Source: Bdellovibrio sp. BCCA (GTDB lineage: Bacteria; Bdellovibrionota; Bdellovibrionia; Bdellovibrionales; Bdellovibrionaceae). From it: DNA of 64,000 nt. The stretch lies in the NCBI RefSeq assembly GCF_037996825.1, contig NZ_JBBNAC010000001.1:3100001-3164000 (forward strand), read 5' to 3'. The notes below the pieces were generated by a model. That model was given only the letters and a program-made list of their open reading frames with translations, was not told the DNA's origin and searched no databases. How positions within the stretch are numbered: position 1 is the stretch's first letter; each line of letters starts with the position of its first letter. Both the position numbers and the translations under genes were made by a program. This document shows positions 25,241-33,849 of the stretch, one piece after another.

Positions 25241-27007
25241 TCAGGCTCCCTCCACAAGACCGGTCAAACCAATCGCTAGATGTTCTATGCTGTCGGTTTG
25301 CTGCCTCATTTGTCCTGCAAAAGCGGAAACTTCTTCGGCGGCTGAAGCATTCTGTTGCGTCGACGAATCAAGCTCGTTCATAGCTTTACTAATTTGTTGA
25401 ATGCCAACCGCCTGCTCTGAGCTTGCTGCCGCGATTTCGGTATTAATCTGAGAAATGTCGGATATGATTTTAACAATCGTCTCTATCGATTCACGACTGA
25501 GTATCGCTCGATGAACTCCGTCTTGAACCTTCACGGAACTTTCTTTTATAAGCGTTGTAATGTCCTTTGCAGCGGAGGAACTGCGCAATGCCAGCGCGCG
25601 TACTGCGTCGGCGACAACGGCGAAACTCTTTCCTTGTTCGCCGGCTCTTGCAGCCTCCACGGCGGCATTCAAGGCCAACAAGTTTGTTTGAAAAGCAATA
25701 TCCTCGATGACGTTAATGATTTCTTCAATCCTGTTAGAACTTTTAGAAATGTCTTCCATCGTCAGAACAAGAGTTGCCACTTGGGCTTTTCCGTTTTCAG
25801 CGGCCTTAAATCCCTCTCCTGAGATATTTGCCGCATGCTGAGCCTTTTGTTCATTTTGCGTCACAATGCTGTTGATCTCTTCAATAGATGCAACCACCTC
25901 TTCAAGAGCACTCGCGGAGTGGACAGAGCCGTTGGCCACCTGTTGGCTTGCGGCATTTAACTGTTGTCCTCCAGAAGCGATGGTCTCTGCCGCATGCGAA
26001 AGGTCTTCCACGGCGGAGTGAAGAGATGTTGTTAGGTTTCGAATGATAATCACGCCCAAAATTGAAATTAAAATAACAAGTCCCAAAAGAAGGGCCAGCG
26101 TAAGAAAGAACAAATGAGAGGCCGAAGACCTAAGATCTTCAACTTTTTTATTAACGCTATCGACTTCAAAGGAGACAACAGCACCCAGAGAATTTAGCGA
26201 CGAAGTTATAGATTCATAGAATTGAGCGGGATCTTCTCCGAAGTGACCTTCCGCAGCCCGACTGACGACTTTGGCGTAGGTTTGCTCCACATGCAGCCAG
26301 GCAGTGGATTTACGAAAATCATCAAGTTGAGTGCGTGCGGCTTCAGAGACAACCAGGTTCGGGGCGTCTAAATTGACGCTGATTCCGCTTCGTAAGGATT
26401 CCAACTTGGAAATATCTTGGATCGTTATTGGGCCATCCGCTGCCAGAATATTTAAAAGATTGGCTCTTAATCTCCCGCCATATTCTTTGGCCATTTCCAG
26501 AATCGTAAGACTCAGAAAATTCATTTCAACGCCATTTAAAGACTGATCTGTAGCGACTAAAACATCCAGTTTGATGAGGAGGCTGATCAGTCCGGTAATT
26601 TCTTTTGTGGCCTCAGCGGCACTAATAGACTTGGTACTTACTGAGCTTCGCAGTTTCTCCAACCCCGCTCTGGTTTCTTCCAACACGGACTGAGATGGAT
26701 CTTGGGACTGAATTTTAGCGACTTGCTCTTGAACTGCACGCCACTTTGAATCGACAATTTCAATTTGACTGTTCAACTCATCCTGATGAATTTTACCTGC
26801 TAAAAACAAAGAATTCTTGGCTCTTTCAAGTTGCACCTGATGCAGAAGCTCTGAATTTTTCTTTATCAAGGTTCCATTTTCAGTAATAGCTTGTGCTTCT
26901 TTAAATGTTCGCCAATGGGAATTTAAATAAAATGCACCATAAACAATACAGGCAAGCATAGGAATAAGAACAAGTCCGATTATTTTTAATCTCAAACTGA
27001 ATTTCAT
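25241..27007 (-). CDS. Methyl-accepting chemotaxis protein with NIT-like sensor domain
   Basis: A 588-residue chemoreceptor. One N-terminal transmembrane helix (IIGLVLIPMLACIVYGAFYL) is followed by an about 280-residue periplasmic domain with LLHQVQLERAKNSLFLAG and ILEMAKEYGGRLRANLLN, which resemble the two hallmark helices of the NIT nitrate/nitrite-sensing domain. A second transmembrane helix and a short linker lead to a typical signalling domain with hairpin tip [21 protein letters not shown]. The ATG at 27007 follows the 45-residue ORF by five bases. Placement in the denitrification island and the box at 27202 support a nitrate or nitrite receptor, but the NIT call is by eye. Confidence 0.85.
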   Translation of the reverse strand: MKFSLRLKIIGLVLIPMLACIVYGAFYLNSHWRTFKEAQAITENGTLIKKNSELLHQVQLERAKNSLFLAGKIHQDELNSQIEIVDSKWRAVQEQVAKIQSQDPSQSVLEETRAGLEKLRSSVSTKSISAAEATKEITGLISLLIKLDVLVATDQSLNGVEMNFLSLTILEMAKEYGGRLRANLLNILAADGPITIQDISKLESLRSGISVNLDAPNLVVSEAARTQLDDFRKSTAWLHVEQTYAKVVSRAAEGHFGEDPAQFYESITSSLNSLGAVVSFEVDSVNKKVEDLRSSASHLFFLTLALLLGLVILISILGVIIIRNLTTSLHSAVEDLSHAAETIASGGQQLNAASQQVANGSVHSASALEEVVASIEEINSIVTQNEQKAQHAANISGEGFKAAENGKAQVATLVLTMEDISKSSNRIEEIINVIEDIAFQTNLLALNAAVEAARAGEQGKSFAVVADAVRALALRSSSAAKDITTLIKESSVKVQDGVHRAILSRESIETIVKIISDISQINTEIAAASSEQAVGIQQISKAMNELDSSTQQNASAAEEVSAFAGQMRQQTDSIEHLAIGLTGLVEGA

Positions 27008-27012
27008 ATCTA

Positions 27013-27150
27013 CTAACCGCCAACTAATATAAGACCTATGGCACAAGCCCCACAAATAACCATAGAACTACCCACAATTCCAATAGCAGCGCCCGCTACC
27101 ATCACGGCTCCCAGAACATTTCCTACAATGACATTTTTAAACGTTTCCAT
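27013..27150 (-). CDS. 45-residue membrane protein of unknown function
   Basis: A short frame METFKNVIVGNVLGAVMVAG... ending LILVGG, almost wholly hydrophobic and Gly/Ala/Val/Ile-rich, with two cysteines in VICGACAIG; one or two transmembrane helices are expected. It is supported by a good ribosome-binding site (AAGGAG six bases before the ATG at 27150), by its position five bases ahead of the chemoreceptor start, and by an FNR-type box 52 bases upstream. I do not recognise a family. It would be the first gene of the chemoreceptor operon. Confidence 0.6.
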   Translation of the reverse strand: METFKNVIVGNVLGAVMVAGAAIGIVGSSMVICGACAIGLILVGG

Positions 27151-27201
27151 TTTGTCTCCTTAAAACTCTCTCTATTTAATCTTCCAAGCTGAATGAGAAA
27201 C

Positions 27202-27215
27202 ATGATCTGAATCAA
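27202..27215. promoter_or_regulatory. FNR/DNR box for the small ORF-chemoreceptor operon
   Basis: ATGATCTGAATCAA; on the minus strand TTGATTCAGATCAT, nearly identical to the dnr box TTGATCCAGATCAT. It lies 52 bases upstream of the 45-residue ORF. Confidence 0.7.
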
Positions 27216-27250
27216 AAACACGACTGTCCCCGCTAATGTTTTTATTTTTC

Positions 27251-27264
27251 ATGATCTCCGTCAT
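27251..27264. promoter_or_regulatory. FNR-type box for norEF
   Basis: ATGATCTCCGTCAT, a nearly symmetrical ATGAT-N4-GTCAT site 55 bases upstream of the norE ATG. Confidence 0.55.
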
Positions 27265-27318
27265 GCAGACGCAGAATAAGACTTTCCACCCCCATTTCAT
27301 TTTTGCGATAGTCGTCCC

Positions 27319-27927
27319 ATGGAAACTTCCGACTCTCTCGACAAAAAATTTTCTTTTGAAGAAATTCTCAATCCTCCCGGTGGATTTTTGATGTGGCTGG
27401 TTGTCCTCATGGAAATCTTTATGTTCGGCGCTCTTATCACGATTGTTGCCAGGTACCGGCACTTCAACTTATCAATCTTTCAGGCAGAGACGGGACATTT
27501 GCATTTACGCGATGGTTTGATATTCACCCTGAGCCTTTTACTCAGTGGATTTCTTGCAGCTGAAGGAGTGCGATTTTATTTCTCTAATCAACGCCGCAAA
27601 AGCTTTTTCTACTTTATTGCCAGCACCGTATTTGGTCTGAGTTTTTTAGTTCTCAAGATTTTAGATTTTGTAAGCAAGTCTGAACTGGGCCTGGGAATCG
27701 AGAAAAACGATTTTTGGCAATATTATTGGCTCTTGATGGGATTTCACTTTTTGCACGTCATGGTGGGGGTCTTTATTCTTTTATCCATCTGTCTTGGAAT
27801 TTATAAAAACAAATTTGAAGATGCGGAGTTTTCCGTCCGTGGCGGAGTTCTTTTCTGGCATATGTGTGACATTGTCTGGTTGATTATTTTTCCACTTTTC
27901 TATTTAGGAGGAATCCTCCATGAATAA
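27319..27927 (+). CDS. norE: NorE-like haem-copper oxidase subunit III family protein
   Basis: A 202-residue membrane protein with five or six transmembrane helices. FHFLHVMVGVFILL and FWHMCDIVWLIIFPLFYL are characteristic of cytochrome oxidase subunit III relatives, and the size and neighbourhood fit NorE, an accessory factor for nitric oxide reductase. The ATG at 27319 has no clear Shine-Dalgarno sequence; none of the nearby alternatives is better. It overlaps norF by eight bases. Confidence 0.85.
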   Translation: METSDSLDKKFSFEEILNPPGGFLMWLVVLMEIFMFGALITIVARYRHFNLSIFQAETGHLHLRDGLIFTLSLLLSGFLAAEGVRFYFSNQRRKSFFYFIASTVFGLSFLVLKILDFVSKSELGLGIEKNDFWQYYWLLMGFHFLHVMVGVFILLSICLGIYKNKFEDAEFSVRGGVLFWHMCDIVWLIIFPLFYLGGILHE

Positions 27928-28129
27928 AATCGTCTTTGCTCTCTTGTTGCTTCTTCTAGGAGTTGGGCTCCTTTTTCCCACGGTGAAATTCGTCTTGTTT
28001 CTTGCTTTGATCAAAGTTCTTTTAGTAGCGTTTTTTTACATGGAGCTACTTCATGCTCACGTTGCGTGGAAGCTTGCAAGTACGGGATTATTACTTGTCA
28101 CCTTCGCCGGCTTGTTTCTTTTTATCTGA
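27920..28129 (+). CDS. norF: NorF-like small membrane protein (subunit IV type)
   Basis: A 69-residue protein with two to three hydrophobic helices and the family-like sequence ALIKVLLVAFFYMELLHAH. It resembles NorF and prokaryotic cytochrome oxidase subunit IV. It starts inside the end of norE. Its GGAGG ribosome-binding site (27907-27911) can pair with CCTCC (27915-27919), so its translation may depend on ribosomes finishing norE. Confidence 0.8.
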   Translation: MNKIVFALLLLLLGVGLLFPTVKFVLFLALIKVLLVAFFYMELLHAHVAWKLASTGLLLVTFAGLFLFI

Positions 28130-28161
28130 AATCTTAAGTCGCATTCTGTCTTACCTTTCAT

Positions 28162-30099
28162 TTAATGAAGCAGTGGCAACAAAAGCGTCGTCAACGCTTG
28201 AGGAAGTTTATGAGGGTTGGGTAAGATTTGAATGTGTCCGAGCCCAAACATTTGCGGCAGATAAAACTTGGCCTTTTCTTCGATCGCCAAACATTTAATA
28301 AGAACATTTTGTTGTTGAGCTTCTCGCACGGCTTGCCTGATGTCTTCCATTCCATAACGGCCTTCATACTGATCGTAATCGGACGCCTTGCCATCGCTCA
28401 ACAAAACGATAAGCTTATGTCGGGCTGGAGAATCTTTCAGAATTTCTAAACTGTGCCGCAAAGCGGGACCGATCCTGGTGTAACCGACGGGCTCTAGCGT
28501 ATTTAACTTTCTTTTAAACTCAGGCCAAGACTCTTCGAAATTTTTGAGTTCTTCAAAAACACACTGATGCCTGGTATTGCTATGAAAGGCTGCGACACTT
28601 AAACACTCTGGCTCTTTTGGAAAGGCATCGCCAATCAAACACACGCTGTTTTTTATAACATCCAAAATTCTTTCATTGGCGACCCAAGAGTCCGTTGAAA
28701 GACTGCTATCAATTAAAAAAAGGCACTGCCAGTCTTTGTGATGTTTTTTACTGCGAATGTAAAAGCGGTCTTCTCCGGAATTTCCACTTTTTAGATCCGC
28801 ATGTCGAGTGACTAAGGCATCAATATCAAGCTCTTCCCCTTCGCGCTGCCTTTTTTTCCACAGGGGTTTGGAGCGAACCTGTTGAAAGAGTTTTTCAATT
28901 TCTTTCTTTTCTTTAGTGTAGGATTCAGCCAGCTGAAAGGGTGTACCTGCGCCGGGAATGCGGGCCTCAACCCGACACCAATTTTCTTTATAGCTTTTTT
29001 TCTTAAAATCCCACTCGGGATAAAAATGCACACGAGGCGAAACTGGTAAATCTTCCTTGCTTAGAAGATCCGGAGCCACACTATGCATCCGTACATCCGC
29101 TTTATAAAGCGACTGCGTCCTTTCCCGGCTTCGGGTCACCTCGCGCATATTTAACTCTTCCAGAGCCTCCGCATGATCTTGCAAATCGTCGTCGCCGTCC
29201 TGGGTGCGCATTCCCCCTTGATACTCCTCTAAAGTTTCAGCTTTTTCAAAGGAATGGGTCACAGGATTATTGGTATCTCTTTGCTCCTCAAGATGCACCT
29301 GCACAATGTCTTCACGATTTTTTCCCTGCACTTCCGTTCCATTAGCTAATGCCTCGGTGGTCGTTTCTTCATCTGTCTTTTCTGTCTCTTCAGAGAAGGA
29401 ATTCGGAGACATAAGAAGACCCCAGAGTACAAAGGCTTCTTCTGCCACCGCAGGACCTAGAGGAAGTGAGGCAAAATGAGTTTTATAAACAGCGTCAGCG
29501 AACTTCCAAAAACTGAAAGTACTTTTATGGGTGTTATACAAAATACTTTTCCAAGAGCTGTCTTTGGGGCTTTCGCACAAAAGATCATAAATCCACTGGG
29601 CGAGAATACCATTTTGTGAATTTCGATCTTGGCCTGAGAGAGATTGCAGTTCCGCCAAGGTTCCTTGTCTTAAAGTCTCAATCACTTGAATTGTGCCTGG
29701 AAACTCCAAGGTAATAACCTTATAGATTTGGTGAACCGCCAAACAGGTGTAAACTTTCTTTTCAATTTCCGAAAGCTCGCGCGGCGGCAGACAAAATCCT
29801 AACTGTTTAGCGGAACAATAAAACAGCGTTCTTTGAATGTAGAGCAATTCATTAAGGCGTTTTGACGAAAGAGGACATAATGATTTCGGATAATAAAAAT
29901 GCACTCCAGAATAGCCGCCAATTTTCTCTGCCTCGTGAATTTGTATCGGTTCGCCGCAAAGAGATTTGGCAATAACTTGAAGGCGAGTCTCCAGTTCTTT
30001 TAAATCAGCCTTTTGCCCATAGTGCGGTGGCATAGGATCCGCCGAGATTTTTTTAAAAAGTCTGTAACCAAAAGAAAAAAACTTTTCATCTAGGCCCAT
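28162..30099 (-). CDS. norD: Nitric oxide reductase activation protein NorD (VWA domain)
   Basis: A 645-residue protein. The middle is acidic and low-complexity; the C-terminal about 200 residues form a von Willebrand A domain with the MIDAS motif FLIDSSLSTDSW, a TRIGPALRHSLE threonine and the VLLSDGKASD aspartate. NorD works with the AAA+ ATPase NorQ to insert the catalytic non-haem iron in NorB. It is the last gene of norCBQD, three bases below norQ. Confidence 0.92.
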   Translation of the reverse strand: MGLDEKFFSFGYRLFKKISADPMPPHYGQKADLKELETRLQVIAKSLCGEPIQIHEAEKIGGYSGVHFYYPKSLCPLSSKRLNELLYIQRTLFYCSAKQLGFCLPPRELSEIEKKVYTCLAVHQIYKVITLEFPGTIQVIETLRQGTLAELQSLSGQDRNSQNGILAQWIYDLLCESPKDSSWKSILYNTHKSTFSFWKFADAVYKTHFASLPLGPAVAEEAFVLWGLLMSPNSFSEETEKTDEETTTEALANGTEVQGKNREDIVQVHLEEQRDTNNPVTHSFEKAETLEEYQGGMRTQDGDDDLQDHAEALEELNMREVTRSRERTQSLYKADVRMHSVAPDLLSKEDLPVSPRVHFYPEWDFKKKSYKENWCRVEARIPGAGTPFQLAESYTKEKKEIEKLFQQVRSKPLWKKRQREGEELDIDALVTRHADLKSGNSGEDRFYIRSKKHHKDWQCLFLIDSSLSTDSWVANERILDVIKNSVCLIGDAFPKEPECLSVAAFHSNTRHQCVFEELKNFEESWPEFKRKLNTLEPVGYTRIGPALRHSLEILKDSPARHKLIVLLSDGKASDYDQYEGRYGMEDIRQAVREAQQQNVLIKCLAIEEKAKFYLPQMFGLGHIQILPNPHKLPQALTTLLLPLLH

Positions 30100-30102
30100 A
30101 AT

Positions 30103-30891
30103 CTAAAAAATCATGGCGGCCACATCTTGTAAGGCCGTCATAATATCTCCGTCATCCGTGAGAGGTTGAACAATAGCGACGTCACATGAACGACGAGGCT
30201 CCAATCCATCACGTATTAACTTCGCCGCATCGACAAGAAGCCGAGTTGATGCCGTTTCCGCCAAACCCAACTCTTTGAGATTGCGAATTTTTCCCGCAAA
30301 GCGAACCAGCTTTTGCGCCACTTCCAAAGAGCATTGAGATTCCGCTTTTACAATTTCAGATTCGAGTTCGGGACGAGGATAATCAAAATGCATGGCCACA
30401 AATCTTTGTCTTGTGGAAGGTTTCAATTCCTTGAGTCCTCGTTGATATCCCGGATTAAAACTCACGACGAGCATAAACTCCGGCGAGGCTTTGATTTCTT
30501 CATTGAGTTTATCCAACGTGATGGCACGACGGTGATCAGTCAAAGGATGAAGGACTACAATCACGTCTTCGCGAGCTTCAGCGATTTCATCCAAGTAAAG
30601 AATTGCACCTTCGCGCAAGGCGCGCGTGACCGGGCCGTCTTGCCAAATGGTGTCTCCACCTTTGACAATAAATCGTCCCAATAAGTCTGTCGCCGAGGTG
30701 TCTTCATTGCAGGCGACAGTAATCAGAGGACGCCCTCTGCGAGCCGCCATGGATTCAATGAAGCGGGACTTTCCGCATCCTGTAGGCCCTTTCAACATCA
30801 AGGGCAATTGATTGCGATAAGCGCTGTCGAAGATTTCTTCTTCATCTGCGACAGCTTGATAAAAAGGTCCTTTAATTGTGGGCGCCAGCAT
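30103..30891 (-). CDS. norQ: Nitric oxide reductase activating AAA+ ATPase NorQ
   Basis: A 262-residue MoxR-type AAA+ protein. Walker A is LKGPTGCGKSRF, Walker B is LYLDEIAEA and sensor 1 lies in LVVSFNPGYQRG; STRQRFVAMHF carries the arginine finger. With NorD it remodels NorCB during metal-centre assembly. It overlaps norB by 20 bases and is followed by norD, an order typical of the nor operon. Confidence 0.94.
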   Translation of the reverse strand: MLAPTIKGPFYQAVADEEEIFDSAYRNQLPLMLKGPTGCGKSRFIESMAARRGRPLITVACNEDTSATDLLGRFIVKGGDTIWQDGPVTRALREGAILYLDEIAEAREDVIVVLHPLTDHRRAITLDKLNEEIKASPEFMLVVSFNPGYQRGLKELKPSTRQRFVAMHFDYPRPELESEIVKAESQCSLEVAQKLVRFAGKIRNLKELGLAETASTRLLVDAAKLIRDGLEPRRSCDVAIVQPLTDDGDIMTALQDVAAMIF

Positions 30892-32215
30892 TTTCTACCT
30901 TCCCTTTGGGCAATCCGTACTTAATAAAGATCCAAATAAAGGCGAAAATTCCAAGACTGAATAAAGCGGCGGCAAGGACGAGGCCCAAGAAATGCACTTC
31001 AATTTCTTTTTGTACTAAAAGAAAATCCATGCCCATTTTTCTTTCCAAGTAGACTTGCGCGACACCTGCGATTCCGAAGGCGACCGTCATTGCAGTCATG
31101 CCGATGTTAGAAGTCCAAAAAGCGAAAGAACTCCAACCGCTGTCATAAAGTTTTCGGCCTGTAAGGTTCGGCATCGCATAAGCGATCATTGCAAAAACCA
31201 ACATGGCGTAAGCACCCCAGAATGCAAGATGCCCGTGCATAGCCGTCACCAGCGTTCCGTGCGTGTAAATATTGACTTGAGGGAGTGTGTGCGCAAAGCC
31301 CAGAAAACCAGCTCCAACGAATGACATCACGGCACACCCAATGGTCCATGTTAAGGCCAAACGATTGGGATGTTGGCGTCCTCCCTTTTTCGCCATGGCA
31401 ATGGCGTAAATCGCCATTCCTAAAAAGGCCACTGGCTCAAGAGCACTGAAGAGCCCGCCGATCATCAACCAGTAACGAGGAGTCCCGATAAAATAATAGT
31501 GGTGTCCTGTCCCTAAGATTCCCGAAAGAAACGTAAAGCCGACAATGACGTAAAGCCATTTTTCAATAACCTCGCGATCTACACCCGTGAGCTTGATCAA
31601 AAGGAAACTGAGGATAGCCCCCATAATCAATTCCCATACACCTTCAACCCACAAGTGAACAACCCACCATCTCCAGTAAGAGTCCATTGTTTGATTGACA
31701 GTCGGAATCATGCCCGGAAGATAAAGCAAGGCCGCACTTAGCAAGCCGAAGAAGAGAACCATGTTCGTCGTGCTATATCTTCGACCTTTCCAGATCGTTC
31801 CTCCAATAAGGAAAATAAAAAGGAGAACATCGACAACAACAAGATAATCCAGCGGTCGCGGAATTTCTAAAAACTTTCTTCCTTCCCACCAATTAAAATG
31901 AAAGCCAATAATTGCCGTCACGCCCACCGCCACGAACGCTCCCAATTGCACGTAGGCAAGTTGCGGAAGAATCAACTCACGATTTGATTCCTCCGGTGTG
32001 ATGTAATAAGCGGCACCCATAAATCCCGCCAGCAGCCACATCACCAATAAGTTCGTGTGGGTGGCGCGTGCCGTGTGAAAAGGAATGACACTGTGTAAGC
32101 CGTCGTATCCCATATGGGCAAAGCCCATGATAAATCCGTAAACAATCTGCAAAGATAAAAGAAGCATGCACACGGCAAAGAAGTAGTAGGCTATTTTCTG
32201 TGTTTTAAATTTCAT
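30872..32215 (-). CDS. norB: Nitric oxide reductase catalytic subunit (cNOR type)
   Basis: A 447-residue, 12-helix membrane protein of the haem-copper oxidase superfamily. The length and short N-terminus identify the cytochrome c-dependent form rather than the quinol-dependent qNOR. Histidine blocks include FHTARATHTNLLVMWLL (low-spin haem), VVHLWVEGVWELIMGA with the NOR-specific glutamate near the FeB site, GTGHHYYFIG and AMHGHLAFWGAYAML. It reduces two NO to N2O at the cytoplasmic membrane. AAGGA precedes the ATG. Confidence 0.95.
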   Translation of the reverse strand: MKFKTQKIAYYFFAVCMLLLSLQIVYGFIMGFAHMGYDGLHSVIPFHTARATHTNLLVMWLLAGFMGAAYYITPEESNRELILPQLAYVQLGAFVAVGVTAIIGFHFNWWEGRKFLEIPRPLDYLVVVDVLLFIFLIGGTIWKGRRYSTTNMVLFFGLLSAALLYLPGMIPTVNQTMDSYWRWWVVHLWVEGVWELIMGAILSFLLIKLTGVDREVIEKWLYVIVGFTFLSGILGTGHHYYFIGTPRYWLMIGGLFSALEPVAFLGMAIYAIAMAKKGGRQHPNRLALTWTIGCAVMSFVGAGFLGFAHTLPQVNIYTHGTLVTAMHGHLAFWGAYAMLVFAMIAYAMPNLTGRKLYDSGWSSFAFWTSNIGMTAMTVAFGIAGVAQVYLERKMGMDFLLVQKEIEVHFLGLVLAAALFSLGIFAFIWIFIKYGLPKGKVENAGAHN

Positions 32216-32225
32216 AACAGAATCC

Positions 32226-32921
32226 TTATTTCAACAATGAAAGATAACTTGCGAGTTCTTGAACTTGTTCGTCGGTTAAAGGCAGTTTTGGCATTTTAGA
32301 ATCTGCCTTCACCGCGACGGGGTCGCGCAACCAGGAGACAAAAAAGGCATGTTCTTTACGGCTGCCCACACCATCCAACGCCGGTCCCACAGAGCCTCCC
32401 TTTCCTTGCAACATATGGCATGCAACACAAACCTGATCAAAAACTGCAGGACGTGGCGGAAGAGAAGACTGCGTCAGAGTCGTCGGCACTGGAGCCGGTG
32501 CCGGCGCGAGATCAGGCTTTGCAGGAAAACCGTTAAGATCCGTCTCTCCGATCCATTTTAGGAACGCCACCAGAGAATTGATTTCTTCCTCTGTAAAATT
32601 ATATTTCTGCATCTTTCTTTGGCCTGGATACATTGCCGCCGGATCTTTAAGCATGGATTTAATGAAGGCTTCTCCCCGGCGTTCATAAACTTTGGTGAGT
32701 TCGGGAGCATAATAAGCTCCTTCTCCCATGATCGTGTGACACCCCATACAGTTGTTGTGGTCCCACAAATCTTTGCCGTGAATGACTTCGGGAGTGATAT
32801 TCTCTGAGTGCGTTTGTTTAGGCACTCGTTGAATTGTATCTATCGTTAAAATAACAAAACACCCGGAACAGACAATGGTACCGATGAGAAAAAACTTCTT
32901 AGCGGCCGACTTTGATAACAT
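32226..32921 (-). CDS. norC: Nitric oxide reductase subunit C with an extra C-terminal cytochrome c domain
   Basis: A 231-residue protein. Residues 11-30 form the membrane anchor, and CMGCH (58-62) with a MQKY methionine is the usual NorC haem domain. A proline/alanine-rich linker (about 134-158) leads to a second cytochrome c domain with CVACH (165-169) and a likely Met ligand in KMPKLPL. Ordinary NorC is about 150 residues with one haem. The extra domain may accept electrons from periplasmic donors directly. AAAGGAG precedes the ATG; an FNR-type box lies 57 bases upstream. Confidence 0.93.
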   Translation of the reverse strand: MLSKSAAKKFFLIGTIVCSGCFVILTIDTIQRVPKQTHSENITPEVIHGKDLWDHNNCMGCHTIMGEGAYYAPELTKVYERRGEAFIKSMLKDPAAMYPGQRKMQKYNFTEEEINSLVAFLKWIGETDLNGFPAKPDLAPAPAPVPTTLTQSSLPPRPAVFDQVCVACHMLQGKGGSVGPALDGVGSRKEHAFFVSWLRDPVAVKADSKMPKLPLTDEQVQELASYLSLLK

Positions 32922-32977
32922 GAAAACTCCTTTGACCTTAACAACGTCATCCTAAACAAAGAAGTTTTCTTGAAATA

Positions 32978-32991
32978 TGATCCGGATCAAG
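32978..32991. promoter_or_regulatory. FNR/DNR box of norCBQD
   Basis: ATGATCCGGATCAA matches TTGAT-N4-ATCAA at nine of ten positions, 57 bases upstream of norC. Confidence 0.78.
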
Positions 32992-33051
32992 AACCGCTTC
33001 AAATACATACAGTTCCACCCCCGGGGTTGAATTGAATCGACCGAAAGAAAC

Positions 33052-33065
33052 TTGATCCAGATCAT
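33052..33065. promoter_or_regulatory. FNR/DNR box of the dnr-like gene
   Basis: TTGATCCAGATCAT matches at nine of ten positions, 44 bases upstream of the regulator ATG; autoregulation is possible. Confidence 0.78.
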
Positions 33066-33108
33066 AGAAAGCGCGGCATAGACATGAGAACTTCATTTTG
33101 AGGTTGCT

Positions 33109-33849
33109 ATGTTAGACGTAACTCAAAGACTCAAAAGCTTGGATTCATTCAACCCTCTTGGTGAAACATCATTGAAAGAATTGTCATCCCATTTTGAAAT
33201 CGTTTATGTCAAAAACAGGGAAATTCTTTTCAAAGAAGATACTCCGATACAGGATCTCTATATCGTTCTTTATGGATCTTTTAAAATTCAAAAGAAGGGT
33301 TCTAATTCCTCTCCGGTTATACTCAATTTCCTAAATCGCGGAGAATTTCTAGGGATCGCGATGGCAGGACTCACCTACCCGGTTTATCCGGCCACTGCTG
33401 TCGCCAATGAAGATGCAGCACTTCTGCGGTTCTCAAGAAATTATTTTTTAAATGTTCTTATGAAGATCGACAGCGTTCGCGCCACCGTCACGAGACAAAT
33501 CAGTGAACGCTTCCTTGAATTCCAGCATGACCGTTGTATGGAAAACGTGCGCACTCATCAAAGGGTCGCCGATCTTTTGCTTCGACTTCTGGATCGACAA
33601 GGTGAAAAAAGCGGATCGCAGATCCTCATACCACTGACCCGCAAAGATATCGCGCAACGGGTGGGAACCAAAGCGGAAACTGTCATTCGAATCCTTAGTA
33701 TCTGGAATAAAAAGGGGTGGATTAAAACCGTGGACCGGCACATCGCCATCATCAACTATCAACAGCTTAAGGAGGTTCGCGATGAAAGAACTCCTGAATA
33801 CACTCAGATTGCAACATCAGACGATTTTGAAGATGTTGAACCAGCCTGA
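33109..33849 (+). CDS. DNR/NnrR-type Crp/Fnr regulator
   Basis: A 246-residue regulator with an N-terminal effector barrel (DLYIVLYGSFKIQKKG), a dimer helix and a winged helix (LTRKDIAQRVGTKAETVIRIL), whose recognition helix keeps E and R at the Fnr contact positions. No N-terminal iron-sulfur cysteines are present, as in DNR/NnrR proteins that sense NO, probably through haem. Placed between norCBQD and nirK operons, it is the likely master regulator of the island. The last 22 codons overlap the hemerythrin-like gene in another frame. Confidence 0.88.
   Translation: MLDVTQRLKSLDSFNPLGETSLKELSSHFEIVYVKNREILFKEDTPIQDLYIVLYGSFKIQKKGSNSSPVILNFLNRGEFLGIAMAGLTYPVYPATAVANEDAALLRFSRNYFLNVLMKIDSVRATVTRQISERFLEFQHDRCMENVRTHQRVADLLLRLLDRQGEKSGSQILIPLTRKDIAQRVGTKAETVIRILSIWNKKGWIKTVDRHIAIINYQQLKEVRDERTPEYTQIATSDDFEDVEPA

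Noticed and set aside
27172-27462. 96-codon minus-strand frame across the norE promoter and start
   Set aside because: No signal or family resemblance, it overlaps norE and two regulatory boxes, and it has no ribosome-binding site.
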